Below are positions 9,018-16,816 of a stretch of DNA of 47,379 bases, in pieces. The stretch spans positions 1 to 47,379 of the forward strand of contig QNAI01000010.1 in the NCBI GenBank assembly GCA_003641745.1. The letters are read 5' to 3'. This stretch comes from Verrucomicrobiota bacterium (lineage in GTDB: Bacteria > Verrucomicrobiota > Verrucomicrobiia > Opitutales > Opitutaceae). The notes below the pieces were generated by a model. It was given only the letters and a program-made list of their open reading frames with translations. It searched no databases and was not told the origin of the DNA. The position numbers and the translations under genes were made by a program. The stretch's first letter is position 1, and each line of letters begins with the position of its first letter.

Positions 9018-9173
9018 TGACAGTGGACGTGAGGCTTCGCCTCAGGTGGACCGTAGACGGTAGGACCGAGAGCTTTTCTTCTATGGGGGCGTGCCTTGAG
9101 CGCGCCCTGCCACGAAGAATCCGGCACCGTCCACAGTCTACCGGAGGCGAAACCTCCCCGTCCACGGTCCACC
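9018..9173. repeat. Composite palindromic repeat region
   Basis: A 16-bp inverted repeat with one mismatch (9045-9060 and 9158-9173, GGTGGACCGTRGACGG) brackets about 97 bases. Two small stems lie alongside it: TGAGGC-TTC-GCCTCA, and GGAGG-CGAAA-CCTCC just inside the right arm. The words GTCCAC and GTCTAC recur between hairpins in the tandem array at 47.0-47.3 kb. The gap 8996-9346 otherwise holds no gene. Confidence 0.7.
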
Positions 9174-9346
9174 CGAGCTGCCTCCTCGTTTCGCGAACGT
9201 GATAATTCTTTGGGTCTGTGGCCCGAGATGGCGCCTCCTCGACCAGATCAACTATCTGGTTGCACCAATCGAACTGAGACGAGGTAGTTTTGGGGCAAAT
9301 ACAATATTGAAACAACCGAGATCCTGCTGGTTGAATGGAGCTTCCA

Positions 9347-9946
9347 ATGTCGAAGTCGGAGAAACAGGATAGCGGCGGCCGTAAGCAGGACCGAGTCGGG
9401 GCCTCCGCCCGTCTCAACCGGGAGGTCTGGCTGGTTCGCGCCATGGATGCCATCGGGCGCGAGGCCCGTGGCCGAATGAGCGTGGATGAACTGGTGAAAG
9501 CGGTAGGGGTGACCAAGGGAAGCTTCTACTGGCACTTCAAGAGCCGGGCCGATTTCCTCGATCAGCTGCTGGAATTCTGGATTGTGACTTTTACAAACTC
9601 GATCCGCGATCTTGCTTCGGGTATGGATTCGGACCCGGTAGAACGGCTGGTCACGGTGGCCGAGTCCGTGATTCGCCACCAGGGTGCCAAGTACGACATC
9701 TCCATGCACGCTTGGGCCCTCCGGGACCCAAAGGTCGCACAGGCGGTCAAGCGGGCGGAGAAAATCCGCTTCGACTATGTCGGATCCCTGTTCAGGGAAC
9801 TCGGATTCCAGGGGCGGGAATTGGACATGCGGACCCGGACTTTTGTTGTCTTCTACAGTTTTGAAGCGGGCTTGCAGACGACGCAGTCCAAGAGTGCCCG
9901 CATCGAGCGGATTCGCCCCCAGGTCGAGATGTTGACCCGGACCTGA
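9347..9946 (+). CDS. TetR/AcrR family transcriptional regulator
   Basis: A 199-residue DNA-binding repressor-type protein. The N-terminal helix-turn-helix is clear: MSVDELVKAVGVTKGSFYWH followed by FKSRADFLDQLL, the canonical TetR recognition helix and following helix. The C-terminal ligand/dimer domain shows no diagnostic motif. I chose the second ATG (MSKSEKQ) because a GGAG sits 6 bases ahead of it at 9337-9340; an ATG at 9335 would add four residues. The gene lies between a GH4 glycosidase and an exported metallohydrolase, both on the same strand but separated by several hundred bases, so its target is not evident. Confidence 0.9.
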   Translation: MSKSEKQDSGGRKQDRVGASARLNREVWLVRAMDAIGREARGRMSVDELVKAVGVTKGSFYWHFKSRADFLDQLLEFWIVTFTNSIRDLASGMDSDPVERLVTVAESVIRHQGAKYDISMHAWALRDPKVAQAVKRAEKIRFDYVGSLFRELGFQGRELDMRTRTFVVFYSFEAGLQTTQSKSARIERIRPQVEMLTRT

Positions 9947-10448
9947 TCCAGCGGGATCGCAGATGAAGTGTTGCACTCGGCTGCCATTTCGAGCCGAGGT
10001 TGCACCTGTTCGAGACCGCCCTTGGGGTATTGGCCATGATCGGAGATGGGTTGGAACGCGGCCGGCAGATCTGGCTCGGCCAGTCGTTGGGCTGGGGGGG
10101 CAACGAAAACGACACTCTGCGGGCGGTCCAGTCGTTTCGTTTTCGCTACAACGCTTCGAGATTCGAAACCCGACCTGTCCAGTGGAGCTTCCACCAGGCC
10201 GACCTGCATCCGACTCGGAAAACGCCCGCGATTCGATTTTCCTAGACGTACATTTCCGGTACCATACTGCTTCGGTACTGATTAGTGGATGGTGAGAGTT
10301 ACCGTTTCTGCGGCAGCGATCCCAGAGGTTTGGTTCAGTGACATGACGGTTACCTCTAAATCCCTAAGAACCCCACCCAGGGACATTCTGCTCCGATGGG
10401 ATTGATCCATACCTCGAAGTTCGAAACGGAAGACGCAAGGAAAACATT
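9947..10448. other. Intergenic region, possible short gene remnant on the minus strand
   Basis: No intact gene is supported in about 500 bases. On the minus strand, 10282 to about 10385 reads as a beta-rich tail (LEVTVMSLNQTSG ... ETVTLTIH, stop) that could be the decayed C-terminus of a secreted beta-sandwich protein, with no intact start. A purine-rich AAGGA at 10437-10441 serves the downstream GTG start. Confidence 0.3.
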
Positions 10449-11675
10449 GTGAAGAAATTGCTACCATTTATTGCAGGTTTTACCGTTTGCGCGGCACTGG
10501 TCACGATGATCGCCGCGACGAAACCGGACAGGCCGCCGCCTTCGCCGGTGAAAGCTCTCGCCGAGCGGGATGTTTTTTTCCCGGGCACTGAGGATCTCGG
10601 ACCCGACGAAATGCGGGTCACCGCCTGCGGCACGGGCATGCCCAATGCCCGGCCCAAGCAAGCCGCGGCCTGCTGGCTGGTGGAATTGGGCAACGGCGAC
10701 AAGTTCATCTTCGATATCGGCACTGGCTCCGCGGAGCGGCTGTCGGCCATGAAGATTCCCTACGATTACCTGGACAAGGTGTTCCTCGGCCACCTGCATT
10801 CCGATCACTTCGGCGACATGGACGCCCTCTGGGTCGGCGGGGTGGTTGGCAACCGGCTCAGACCCTTGCGCATCTGGGGCCCTGCCGGTCACGAGCCCGA
10901 GTACGGGACCGCCTACGCCATCGAGCACATGGAGAAAATGTTGACCTGGGATAAGGGCAGTCGTCTCGGCAACGTCGATATCCGCGGACTCGAGCTGGAC
11001 GTTCACGAGTTCGATTACAAGGCAGTAAACGAACCCATCTACCAGGACAATGGAGTGACCATCCGCTCCATCCCTGCCATCCATGCCCTGGATGGTTCCG
11101 TCAGCTTCCTTCTCGAATGGAACGGCCTCAAGTTCGCCTACAGCAGCGACACGTTCCCCAACAAGTGGTGGCGGGAATACGCAGCCGGGTCGGACATTGC
11201 CATTCATGAGTGCTTCGCTTCACCCGAGTTGCTCATCCAGAAACAGAAGTTCACCCCACAGACGGCTCTCAACGTCGGAACCCAAGTGCACACCTCTCCG
11301 GCCCAGTTCGGGAAGGTCATGAGCGAAATCAAGCCCCGCATGGCGGTTGGATACCATTTCTTCAACGACTTCGACACGAGGCCCGTGGTTCTCGCCGATA
11401 TCCGGAAATCCTACGACGGACCTCTGGCCCTCGCGGTCGACTACATGGTATTCAACGTCACCCAGGAAGACATCAAAGTGCGGATGGCGGCGATCGACGA
11501 GGACATCTGGCCGCAACCGGCGACCCAGGCCAAGCTGCCCCCGGACTTCAGTCAGCAGATCGGCTTTTCCCAGGAAATCATCAGTGGGCGGCTGCCGTAC
11601 CCTGAGGTCGTACAGGACATTTATGACGACATCAACAAGCGGTATGGGACCAACGTCGAGCCGCCGACCAAGTAA
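10449..11675 (+). CDS. Exported metallo-beta-lactamase-fold hydrolase (GntH-like)
   Basis: A 408-residue MBL-fold hydrolase beginning with a hydrophobic export signal or anchor (KKLLPFIAGFTVCAALVTMI). Seen: the zinc motif HLHSDH (His115, His117, Asp119, His120) followed by FGDMDALW, a later YSSDTFPN with the bridging Asp, and GYHFFNDFD carrying the last His. The opening MRVTACGTGMPNARPKQAAA and ELGNGDKFIFDIGTGS resemble proteins automatically named guanitoxin-biosynthesis GntH. That name should not be taken as function here, since no other guanitoxin genes are present. The start is GTG with AAGGA 7 bases upstream. The substrate is unknown and a periplasmic location is inferred. Confidence 0.85.
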   Translation: MKKLLPFIAGFTVCAALVTMIAATKPDRPPPSPVKALAERDVFFPGTEDLGPDEMRVTACGTGMPNARPKQAAACWLVELGNGDKFIFDIGTGSAERLSAMKIPYDYLDKVFLGHLHSDHFGDMDALWVGGVVGNRLRPLRIWGPAGHEPEYGTAYAIEHMEKMLTWDKGSRLGNVDIRGLELDVHEFDYKAVNEPIYQDNGVTIRSIPAIHALDGSVSFLLEWNGLKFAYSSDTFPNKWWREYAAGSDIAIHECFASPELLIQKQKFTPQTALNVGTQVHTSPAQFGKVMSEIKPRMAVGYHFFNDFDTRPVVLADIRKSYDGPLALAVDYMVFNVTQEDIKVRMAAIDEDIWPQPATQAKLPPDFSQQIGFSQEIISGRLPYPEVVQDIYDDINKRYGTNVEPPTK

Positions 11676-11728
11676 CATAAACAGAACGGGAAAGAAAACA
11701 TTAGAAACCAAAGAAGGTTGCCCGGAAT

Positions 11729-11883
11729 GGCACTAAGTTAAGCACCGGTCTGGGAATTTTCGACGAAGAACAGCCCACGGGGTCATTGCTCATTATCTTG
11801 CATGCCAATGCGAGATATGTGCTTTGACCCCCTCGAAGCCAAGTTGACCGTATTTCCTCCTGGATACCCCTTAACTTAGTGCC
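11729..11883. mobile_element. MITE-like element with 14-bp terminal inverted repeats, carrying a GGGGTCA-foot hairpin
   Basis: Perfect 14-bp inverted repeats, GGCACTAAGTTAAG at 11729-11742 and its complement at 11870-11883, bound a 155-bp non-coding segment. Just outside, 17-bp near-identical direct repeats (CCAAAGAAGGYTGCCCG) lie at the left (from about 11708) and right (from about 11882). Inside, 11779-11831 is a 53-nt GGGGTCA-foot hairpin (tip GCAT-GCCA-ATGC). No transposase is present, so it would depend on an enzyme elsewhere. Confidence 0.6.
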
Positions 11884-12048
11884 AAAGAAGGCTGCCCGCA
11901 TAGACTCTATCCGGGTTTGTTCTGGTCCCAGTTCCTTCACGACGAGGGAAGAAATCGTGGTCTCCCCCCGTCGTTGAGCTCCTGCCTGAATCGAGTTTTT
12001 GCGGTCGTCTGGGTGAAGCAGCGAGCCGATTGCAGAATCGGCCCGTTG

Positions 12049-12244
12049 TCAGGATTCCGGCTGAGTTTCGAAGACCGAATAGTCCTCGTGGATGCGCCAG
12101 AAATTACCTCCCAGGAGCCGTCCGTTCTATGCCCCCGGTTCCCCTGAGTATTTCAAGAAAAGGATCACATCCGAGGAGACCGCCCGATCCGTGTGGAAAT
12201 ACCCGTGATTGAGGAAGTCGGCGTTGATGGCGGCATCGATTGAG
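12049..12244 (-). pseudogene. Possible gene remnant with in-frame stop
   Basis: Minus-strand frame reading GPSIDAAINADFLNHGYF... for 40 residues, a TAG at 12127-12129, then NGRLLGGNFWRIHEDYSVFE... to a TGA at 12049-12051. The residue mix looks protein-like on both sides of the stop and there is no usable start. I do not recognise the family. This could be decayed coding sequence or chance. Confidence 0.35.
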
Positions 12245-12381
12245 GGACCCTAACAAAATAACTCACAAAATCTGCTGGTCTTTTCGGCGGGCAACGGTGT
12301 TGGATTCCGGCTCAGATAGCCCGCACTATTCGCCCGAACCCGCCCTGTTGCTCCCCGAAAATCCTGCGCATATTTGATAAC

Positions 12382-12552
12382 TTATTTCGTTACGGCCCCT
12401 AAGTGAAAGCCGCGCGACTTGGAAAGCATCTCCTGCTCCTTATCGGTGAAGTCCTCCACCTGAACGTCGAAATCGGGTCCGCGTCGATTGCGCATGGTCC
12501 TGCGGGCGAGACGTAGCACAACGTGGAGGGTGTTGGCTGCCGGCACGAGGGC
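12382..12552 (-). pseudogene. Possible C-terminal gene fragment
   Basis: Minus-strand frame of 56 codons ending in TAA at 12382-12384. It includes RRGPDFDVQVEDFTDKEQEM and ends KSRGFHLGAVTK. It has a charged, amphipathic, protein-like composition, but an in-frame TAG lies immediately upstream, leaving only an internal Met. It may belong to the same decayed locus as the fragment at 12049-12244. Between 11884 and 12663 nothing else is recognisable. Confidence 0.35.
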
Positions 12553-12663
12553 CTATGGGACCGCGAAGCCGACAGGCCACCTTGTCCACGTGGCGCCACA
12601 TCTCGCAGATTGTGAAAGAACTTATTGGAAGCTCCACATGGACGGAAAACCATTGTCTCACCG

Positions 12664-13167
12664 ATGGGCTTTCTGCATAGACATCAGGGCGTGAGGTTAG
12701 GAGATACGGAAAATCAGCGCAGGACGGTTCTCCTGCTGATCACGGTTCTTTCCGGTGTTGTCTGCCTGTTGGCGGCAGTGGGGTCGGTTTTCGGAAGCGA
12801 GGTGGTCCCCCAGCTCTTCAACTTGGCCTGCCATCAGAATCCGGAACGCTGCCTGGTCGTGGCCGGTATCCCGATGGCCCTGTGTGTGCGGTGCTTCGCC
12901 ATCTTCGCCGGGCTCTTCATCGGATCCGGTATGGCCCTCATATCGGCGCCGAGTCGTCATCGGGCCTTGCGTTTCCTTCTCTTCGCAGTGGTCCTGACGG
13001 TTCTGGACGTCTCGTCTGAAACAGTGGGTCTCTATACAAACGTAATCATGGTGCGACTGGTAACCGGGTGGTTACTTGGATCGGCCATTGCCCTTATGAT
13101 CGGCAGTCAGGAGGACCCTCAATCCAACGCGTCCATTCTCCCATCATCAACCCCCGTGCAGACATGA
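12664..13167 (+). CDS. DUF2085 family small membrane protein
   Basis: A small integral membrane protein of about 167 residues with four predicted helices. The diagnostic feature is CHQNPERC followed by IPMALCVRCFAIFAGLFIG, the DUF2085 pattern of a CHQ motif and a later CxRC. The paired Cys/His could bind metal or form disulfides; function is unknown in the family. The start is uncertain: ATG at 12664 is used, GTG at 12691 (VRLGDTEN) is plausible, and an upstream ATG at 12625 seems too early. The stop overlaps the next ATG (ATGA at 13164), so the two membrane proteins are probably translated together. Confidence 0.8.
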   Translation: MGFLHRHQGVRLGDTENQRRTVLLLITVLSGVVCLLAAVGSVFGSEVVPQLFNLACHQNPERCLVVAGIPMALCVRCFAIFAGLFIGSGMALISAPSRHRALRFLLFAVVLTVLDVSSETVGLYTNVIMVRLVTGWLLGSAIALMIGSQEDPQSNASILPSSTPVQT

Positions 13168-13688
13168 ATGAATTCACCGTCAACAACCCGTCCGGGGAGA
13201 GCACCTCGTCCAATCCTTCCATGCGGAAGCCGATCCTGATCGGAGCGGTTGTCACTGCGGGCCTCTCCCTGATCCCCTTTGCCAACCTGACCTGTTGTCT
13301 CCCCATGATATTCGGCGGGCTGCTGGCGACCTTCCTCTATTCCCGGGGGCTGACCTCACCCATGGCCATGTCGAAAGGAATCACCATCGGGCTGGTTACG
13401 GCGCTATTGGGAGGACTCCTGACCGTTTTGATCATCGACGTGGTGTGGTTGACCCAAGGATACCAGATTGGCGCCGAGACCATGAAGGAGACCGCCTTGT
13501 GGATTGCCTCACTCGCCGGTGAGGAGGCAGTCGAATCAGTAAGGGAGGAACTCGAAGCGACGGGTGCCCAGGAACTGACGCCGGCGGCCTTCGCCATGCA
13601 GATCGCCTCGGCCGCCACGATTTCGGCTGTCGGCGGACTCATTTCCGGCAGTCTTGGCGCCGCCCTCTTCAAGGGCCGTCGTGGATGA
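13164..13688 (+). CDS. Hypothetical multi-pass membrane protein
   Basis: A 174-residue protein with a polar N-terminus (NEFTVNNPSGESTSSNPSM) and about four hydrophobic segments, among them ILIGAVVTAGLSLIPFANL, CCLPMIFGGLLATFLYS, GLVTALLGGLLTVLIIDVVW, and a C-terminal Gly-rich ISAVGGLISGSLGAALF. A Cys-Cys pair lies at the end of the first helix. The start ATG overlaps the TGA of the DUF2085 gene, which fixes it over an earlier in-frame Met and suggests co-translation. I do not recognise a named family. The gene ends just before an isolated copy of one arm of the RAYT terminal repeat. Confidence 0.75.
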   Translation: MNEFTVNNPSGESTSSNPSMRKPILIGAVVTAGLSLIPFANLTCCLPMIFGGLLATFLYSRGLTSPMAMSKGITIGLVTALLGGLLTVLIIDVVWLTQGYQIGAETMKETALWIASLAGEEAVESVREELEATGAQELTPAAFAMQIASAATISAVGGLISGSLGAALFKGRRG

Positions 13689-13700
13689 GTGACAGGGTAA

Positions 13701-13739
13701 GGGGTCAGGCCGATTGTTGTTAGTTTTGAGTTTGCCGAG
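13701..13739. repeat. Solo copy of the RAYT-element left end
   Basis: Thirty-nine bases match the left end of the transposase element at 15739-15777 with one mismatch, beginning GGGGTCAGGCCGATTGTTGT. It lies between convergent genes with no complementary partner arm nearby, in the same orientation as the left end of the intact element 2 kb away. Confidence 0.88.
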
Positions 13740-13746
13740 GACCGCC

Positions 13747-15591
13747 CTATTCCTTCGGGATCAGGCGAACTGTCAGGTCAAGGCTCCCCGTGTTGGCCAA
13801 CGACTCGATGATCAGGCGTCTGAGTCCCGGGTGGGAAAAATCTTCAGCTCGCAACGGCTTCTCCGCCGTCTCCCACGAAATCTGCAGTTCCTCGCTGCAT
13901 TCCGCATCCACCCGAAGTGTTTTCCCGTCCTGGCTGAGAGTGGCGCCCGTTGCGTCGGTAACGATGTCCGCCCTGGTCAGCATGGTCCATTGTGGATTCA
14001 CGGGCGCGGCCAGGCCCCTGACCCGGTCCGTGATGACGGCGGATCCATTTCCATGCAATTCCACCTGCCGCTCGTAAGTGTCATAGAATTGGGGATACAG
14101 GGCGGTGAGATCAACGGAAATGCCGGGGTCGGGGGCATCGAGGCTTTTTTCTGACCACTTGCATCCACCATCGACATCGGGGTTGTATCCGGGGAAGCGC
14201 AGGAGGTTGTGCCCAAGCGTGCTCCAGGCTTTCAAGGTCCAGCGATCGCTGTCCTGTTGCCTGTTCCAGAGCCCGACGCCCTGTGTCTCGAGGGCGTGAT
14301 AAGATCCATGAGGGAGATCGAGGCTCCAGCGAACCCCGTCGCTCTCGAAAACGAAACTTCCGGCATCCATGTGGCCGTGATTGATGGTTGCCTTGCCCCC
14401 CTTCAGGGTGAGGAACGATGCATCGGGATCTGTCCAGGAGGTACGGAAGACCGCCACCGGGTTCCTGCCCCGCCAGGAAGCGACGAGAGGAAGGGGTGCC
14501 CCCGCAGCGGTCAGGTCAACGCGGCTGAGCCAGATCAGTTGAAATGGGGTCATACGTCCGCTCGAGGACCGGGCATTCGGCACGGTCGATGGGACGGCTT
14601 CCTTCATGTATTGGTACTCCATCCGGTTGACCCGGGGGTGATCGAACCAGAAGAGGGTCGGTGCGGGGTTCAGCCGGATTGAGCTGTCTCCGAAGTTATA
14701 GCGCAGCCCGGCGGGCGTGTTCATCTGGGCCCGGAATTCAGCCGTCTTGATGAACCCGGGAAAGGGGTCGGTCACTCCGAAATCACTGCCCAGGGCCGAT
14801 TCGAGCACATCGAGAAAGAGGACATTATAGGTCGTCCCGTAGTCCCAATAACCCGCACCTTCCGGGTAGCCGCCATCCGGTTCGTATTCCTGCATGGCCA
14901 CCCCGATGTTTTCAATCGCCTGGATGACGATCCTCTCCGGGATGTCCCCTCCATCTTCGTCCGCGATGGCCAGCGCGGCGAGGGTCAGCCCTCCATGACA
15001 GACCTGGTTCCAGTTATTGGTCCCGGAGATCCACCAAGTGTAGCTCTTTTCGGAGTTGAGTCCGAGGACCAGCGCTTTTTCCAGCAATGCGGTCCGGTAG
15101 CGCTGCCGTTGGTCGGGCGTCAGTTCGTGGTAGAGCCAATCGTATCCGGTGCCGACGGCCGCGGCCATTTCGGCCACGTCGAGAAAGTGACTTGGATTCC
15201 AATCGGAGAAAGCACAGACAGCATCGAGTTCGACCACTGCCCGATCGAGGTAACGGGTGTCATCGGTCAAGCGATACGCTATGGCCAGGCAGCCGATCCG
15301 CTTGAGAGTCAGCCGGCTGACACCGAGAAGACGCCGCCCCTTGAGCTTACGGGTGACGGGTTCCCGATCGAGGCAATCGTCCGCCACCCCTCTGATCTGT
15401 TCCCAGAGAAAAGTGATCTGTGGGTCGCGGTTGTCGATCCGCTCCTTGAGGGCGGTCCATTCCCCGGCCTTGAGAAGAAGGCGCGGATGCTCGCTGCTGA
15501 GCGTGGAGAAGGGTTGGAGTGTGTCCGCACCGCTCATGGCGGCGAAACACAACAGGAACGAGACGAGTAAGAGGTCACGGCATCTTCGCAT
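13747..15591 (-). CDS. Secreted heparinase II/III-type polysaccharide lyase
   Basis: A 614-residue exported protein with a cleavable signal (MRRCRDLLLVSFLLCFAAMSG, cut near Ala-Asp). Domain order fits alginate/heparin lyases: an N-terminal alpha/alpha toroid (about 40-370) with SGTNNWNQVCHGG, GYDWLYHEL and EPDGGYPEGAGYW, then a C-terminal beta-sandwich (about 375-614) with KATINHGHMDAGSFVFESDG and LDLPHGSYH. The toroid Asn/His/Tyr and sandwich His residues expected for proton abstraction and zinc binding are present. The substrate, an acidic polysaccharide, cannot be specified. It is convergent with the membrane-protein pair. No regulator or sugar transporter is adjacent, so it is not an obvious polysaccharide-utilisation locus. 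Confidence 0.85.
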   Translation of the reverse strand: MRRCRDLLLVSFLLCFAAMSGADTLQPFSTLSSEHPRLLLKAGEWTALKERIDNRDPQITFLWEQIRGVADDCLDREPVTRKLKGRRLLGVSRLTLKRIGCLAIAYRLTDDTRYLDRAVVELDAVCAFSDWNPSHFLDVAEMAAAVGTGYDWLYHELTPDQRQRYRTALLEKALVLGLNSEKSYTWWISGTNNWNQVCHGGLTLAALAIADEDGGDIPERIVIQAIENIGVAMQEYEPDGGYPEGAGYWDYGTTYNVLFLDVLESALGSDFGVTDPFPGFIKTAEFRAQMNTPAGLRYNFGDSSIRLNPAPTLFWFDHPRVNRMEYQYMKEAVPSTVPNARSSSGRMTPFQLIWLSRVDLTAAGAPLPLVASWRGRNPVAVFRTSWTDPDASFLTLKGGKATINHGHMDAGSFVFESDGVRWSLDLPHGSYHALETQGVGLWNRQQDSDRWTLKAWSTLGHNLLRFPGYNPDVDGGCKWSEKSLDAPDPGISVDLTALYPQFYDTYERQVELHGNGSAVITDRVRGLAAPVNPQWTMLTRADIVTDATGATLSQDGKTLRVDAECSEELQISWETAEKPLRAEDFSHPGLRRLIIESLANTGSLDLTVRLIPKE

Positions 15592-15738
15592 GCCTGTTTC
15601 TGCCGAAGAAACCGACCCGAAGCCAATGAATTACGGACGGCCTCGTGATCGAACTCCGGCCATCGGGCACCTGTGCCGTCACCGACGAGGCCGGCATGTA
15701 GATCAATGGGTGGTTTCTCGAATGACGAAGGCACGGAC

Positions 15739-16765
15739 GGGGTCAGGCCGATTGTTGTTAGTTTTGGGTTTGCCGAGAGAAAGCGGTCCCGGCATCTTGG
15801 GTGTCTGATGGCTCGAAAACTGCGGATAGAATACCAGGGTGCACTATATCACGTTCTAAATCGGGGCAATTACCGGCGTGACGTGTTTGAGAGGGCCGGG
15901 GAGGCGATCGCCTTTACAGGGGCGCTGGAGGAGGCGACAAAGCTCTTCAGTTGGCGTATCCACGCGTATGTGGTGATGCGCAATCACTATCACCTTGCGC
16001 TGGAAACTCCGGAACCGAATCTGGTCGACGGGATGCACTGGCTTCAGAGCACCTTTGCAACCCGGTTCAATCGTTTCCGACAAGAGAATGGGCACCTGTT
16101 TCAAGGCCGCTACCAGTCTTTGCTGGTCGAGGATGACGCCGCTCTCTCCCGGCTCGTCAACTATATCCACCTCAATCCAGTCCGCTCGGGAATGGTAGCT
16201 TCGGAGGACGCCGCTTCATTTCGTTGGGGCAGTCTGGGCAGGTTTGTTCGAGGCCCTCGTTTCGAGGGACTCGAGGCCGAACGTTGGTTGAGTGCACTTG
16301 GACTGAGTGACGGTTCGGAGGATTGGGTCGAATACTTGGAAATGCTGCACGGTCTGGCTCACAATGCCGAGGCCCAGGAGCAAGCTGGATTCTCTTGCAT
16401 GTCGCAGGGTTGGGCGATCGGCACGACTGGCTGGCGCCGATCGATCGCCCAGGAGCATGCCGAGAAAGCGCTCCAACCGGGCCTGTCTGCTGCCGATGCT
16501 CGCAGTTTGCGTGAAGCTCATTGGGCCGATACGCTGAGCCAACTCCTGGCAGAAGCGGGTAAGACGGAAAAGGATGCCGAAAAAGCCCGGAAGAGCGTTC
16601 CATGGAAGGTCAAAATCGCCTTTGAACTCCGTCGACAGTCAGGCGCGGCGGTGAGATGGATCGCCGAGGCATTGTTTATGGGTAGTCCCGACGCTGTTCG
16701 GGGTTATCTGCACAAATACGCTAAGGATCGGAACCTCAAAAACTAACAACAATCGGCCTGACCCC
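15739..16765 (+). mobile_element. RAYT transposase element with 27-bp terminal inverted repeats
   Basis: Perfect 27-bp inverted repeats at 15739-15765 and 16739-16765 (outer end GGGGTCAGGCCGATTGTT) bound the transposase gene. The right repeat overlaps the transposase stop codon. The outer GGGGTCA foot is shared with the dispersed hairpins of this window, and a solo left end lies at 13701. The layout suggests a self-contained unit of about 1.03 kb. Confidence 0.85.
15808..16746 (+). CDS. REP-associated tyrosine transposase (RAYT, Y1_Tnp family)
   Basis: A 312-residue HUH-type single-strand DNA transposase related to IS200/IS605 TnpA and E. coli TnpA-REP. Seen: GALYHVLNRGNYRR near the N-terminus, the metal-binding HYH at residues 60-62 in VVMRNHYHLALE, and LVNYIHLNPVRSGMV with Tyr119 aligning with the catalytic Tyr115 of E. 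coli TnpA-REP. A C-terminal extension (about 190-312) contains a helical, possibly DNA-binding region (WIAEALFMGSPDAVRGYLHK). I start at MARKLRIEYQ; the frame extends upstream through the terminal repeat but without similarity. The TAA stop lies within the right inverted repeat. The known role of the family is mobilising REP-like hairpins through single-strand intermediates. Confidence 0.92.
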   Translation: MARKLRIEYQGALYHVLNRGNYRRDVFERAGEAIAFTGALEEATKLFSWRIHAYVVMRNHYHLALETPEPNLVDGMHWLQSTFATRFNRFRQENGHLFQGRYQSLLVEDDAALSRLVNYIHLNPVRSGMVASEDAASFRWGSLGRFVRGPRFEGLEAERWLSALGLSDGSEDWVEYLEMLHGLAHNAEAQEQAGFSCMSQGWAIGTTGWRRSIAQEHAEKALQPGLSAADARSLREAHWADTLSQLLAEAGKTEKDAEKARKSVPWKVKIAFELRRQSGAAVRWIAEALFMGSPDAVRGYLHKYAKDRNLKN

Positions 16766-16816
16766 TTACCAAGTGATTGCTTTTCAGAGTTGGATTGGCA
16801 TCCTTATCGGTGAGCC

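Noticed and set aside
9963-10295. 110-codon frame between the TetR gene and the MBL hydrolase
   Set aside because: The composition is not protein-like and competing frames of similar length exist on the other strand.
10449-11675. Guanitoxin biosynthesis locus
   Set aside because: The hydrolase resembles proteins named GntH, but no other guanitoxin pathway gene is nearby. Only the fold call is kept.
13747-16746. Composite transposon made of the solo left end and the RAYT unit carrying the heparinase gene
   Set aside because: The solo copy lacks a matching inverted partner in the right place, and there is no evidence that the heparinase gene moved.
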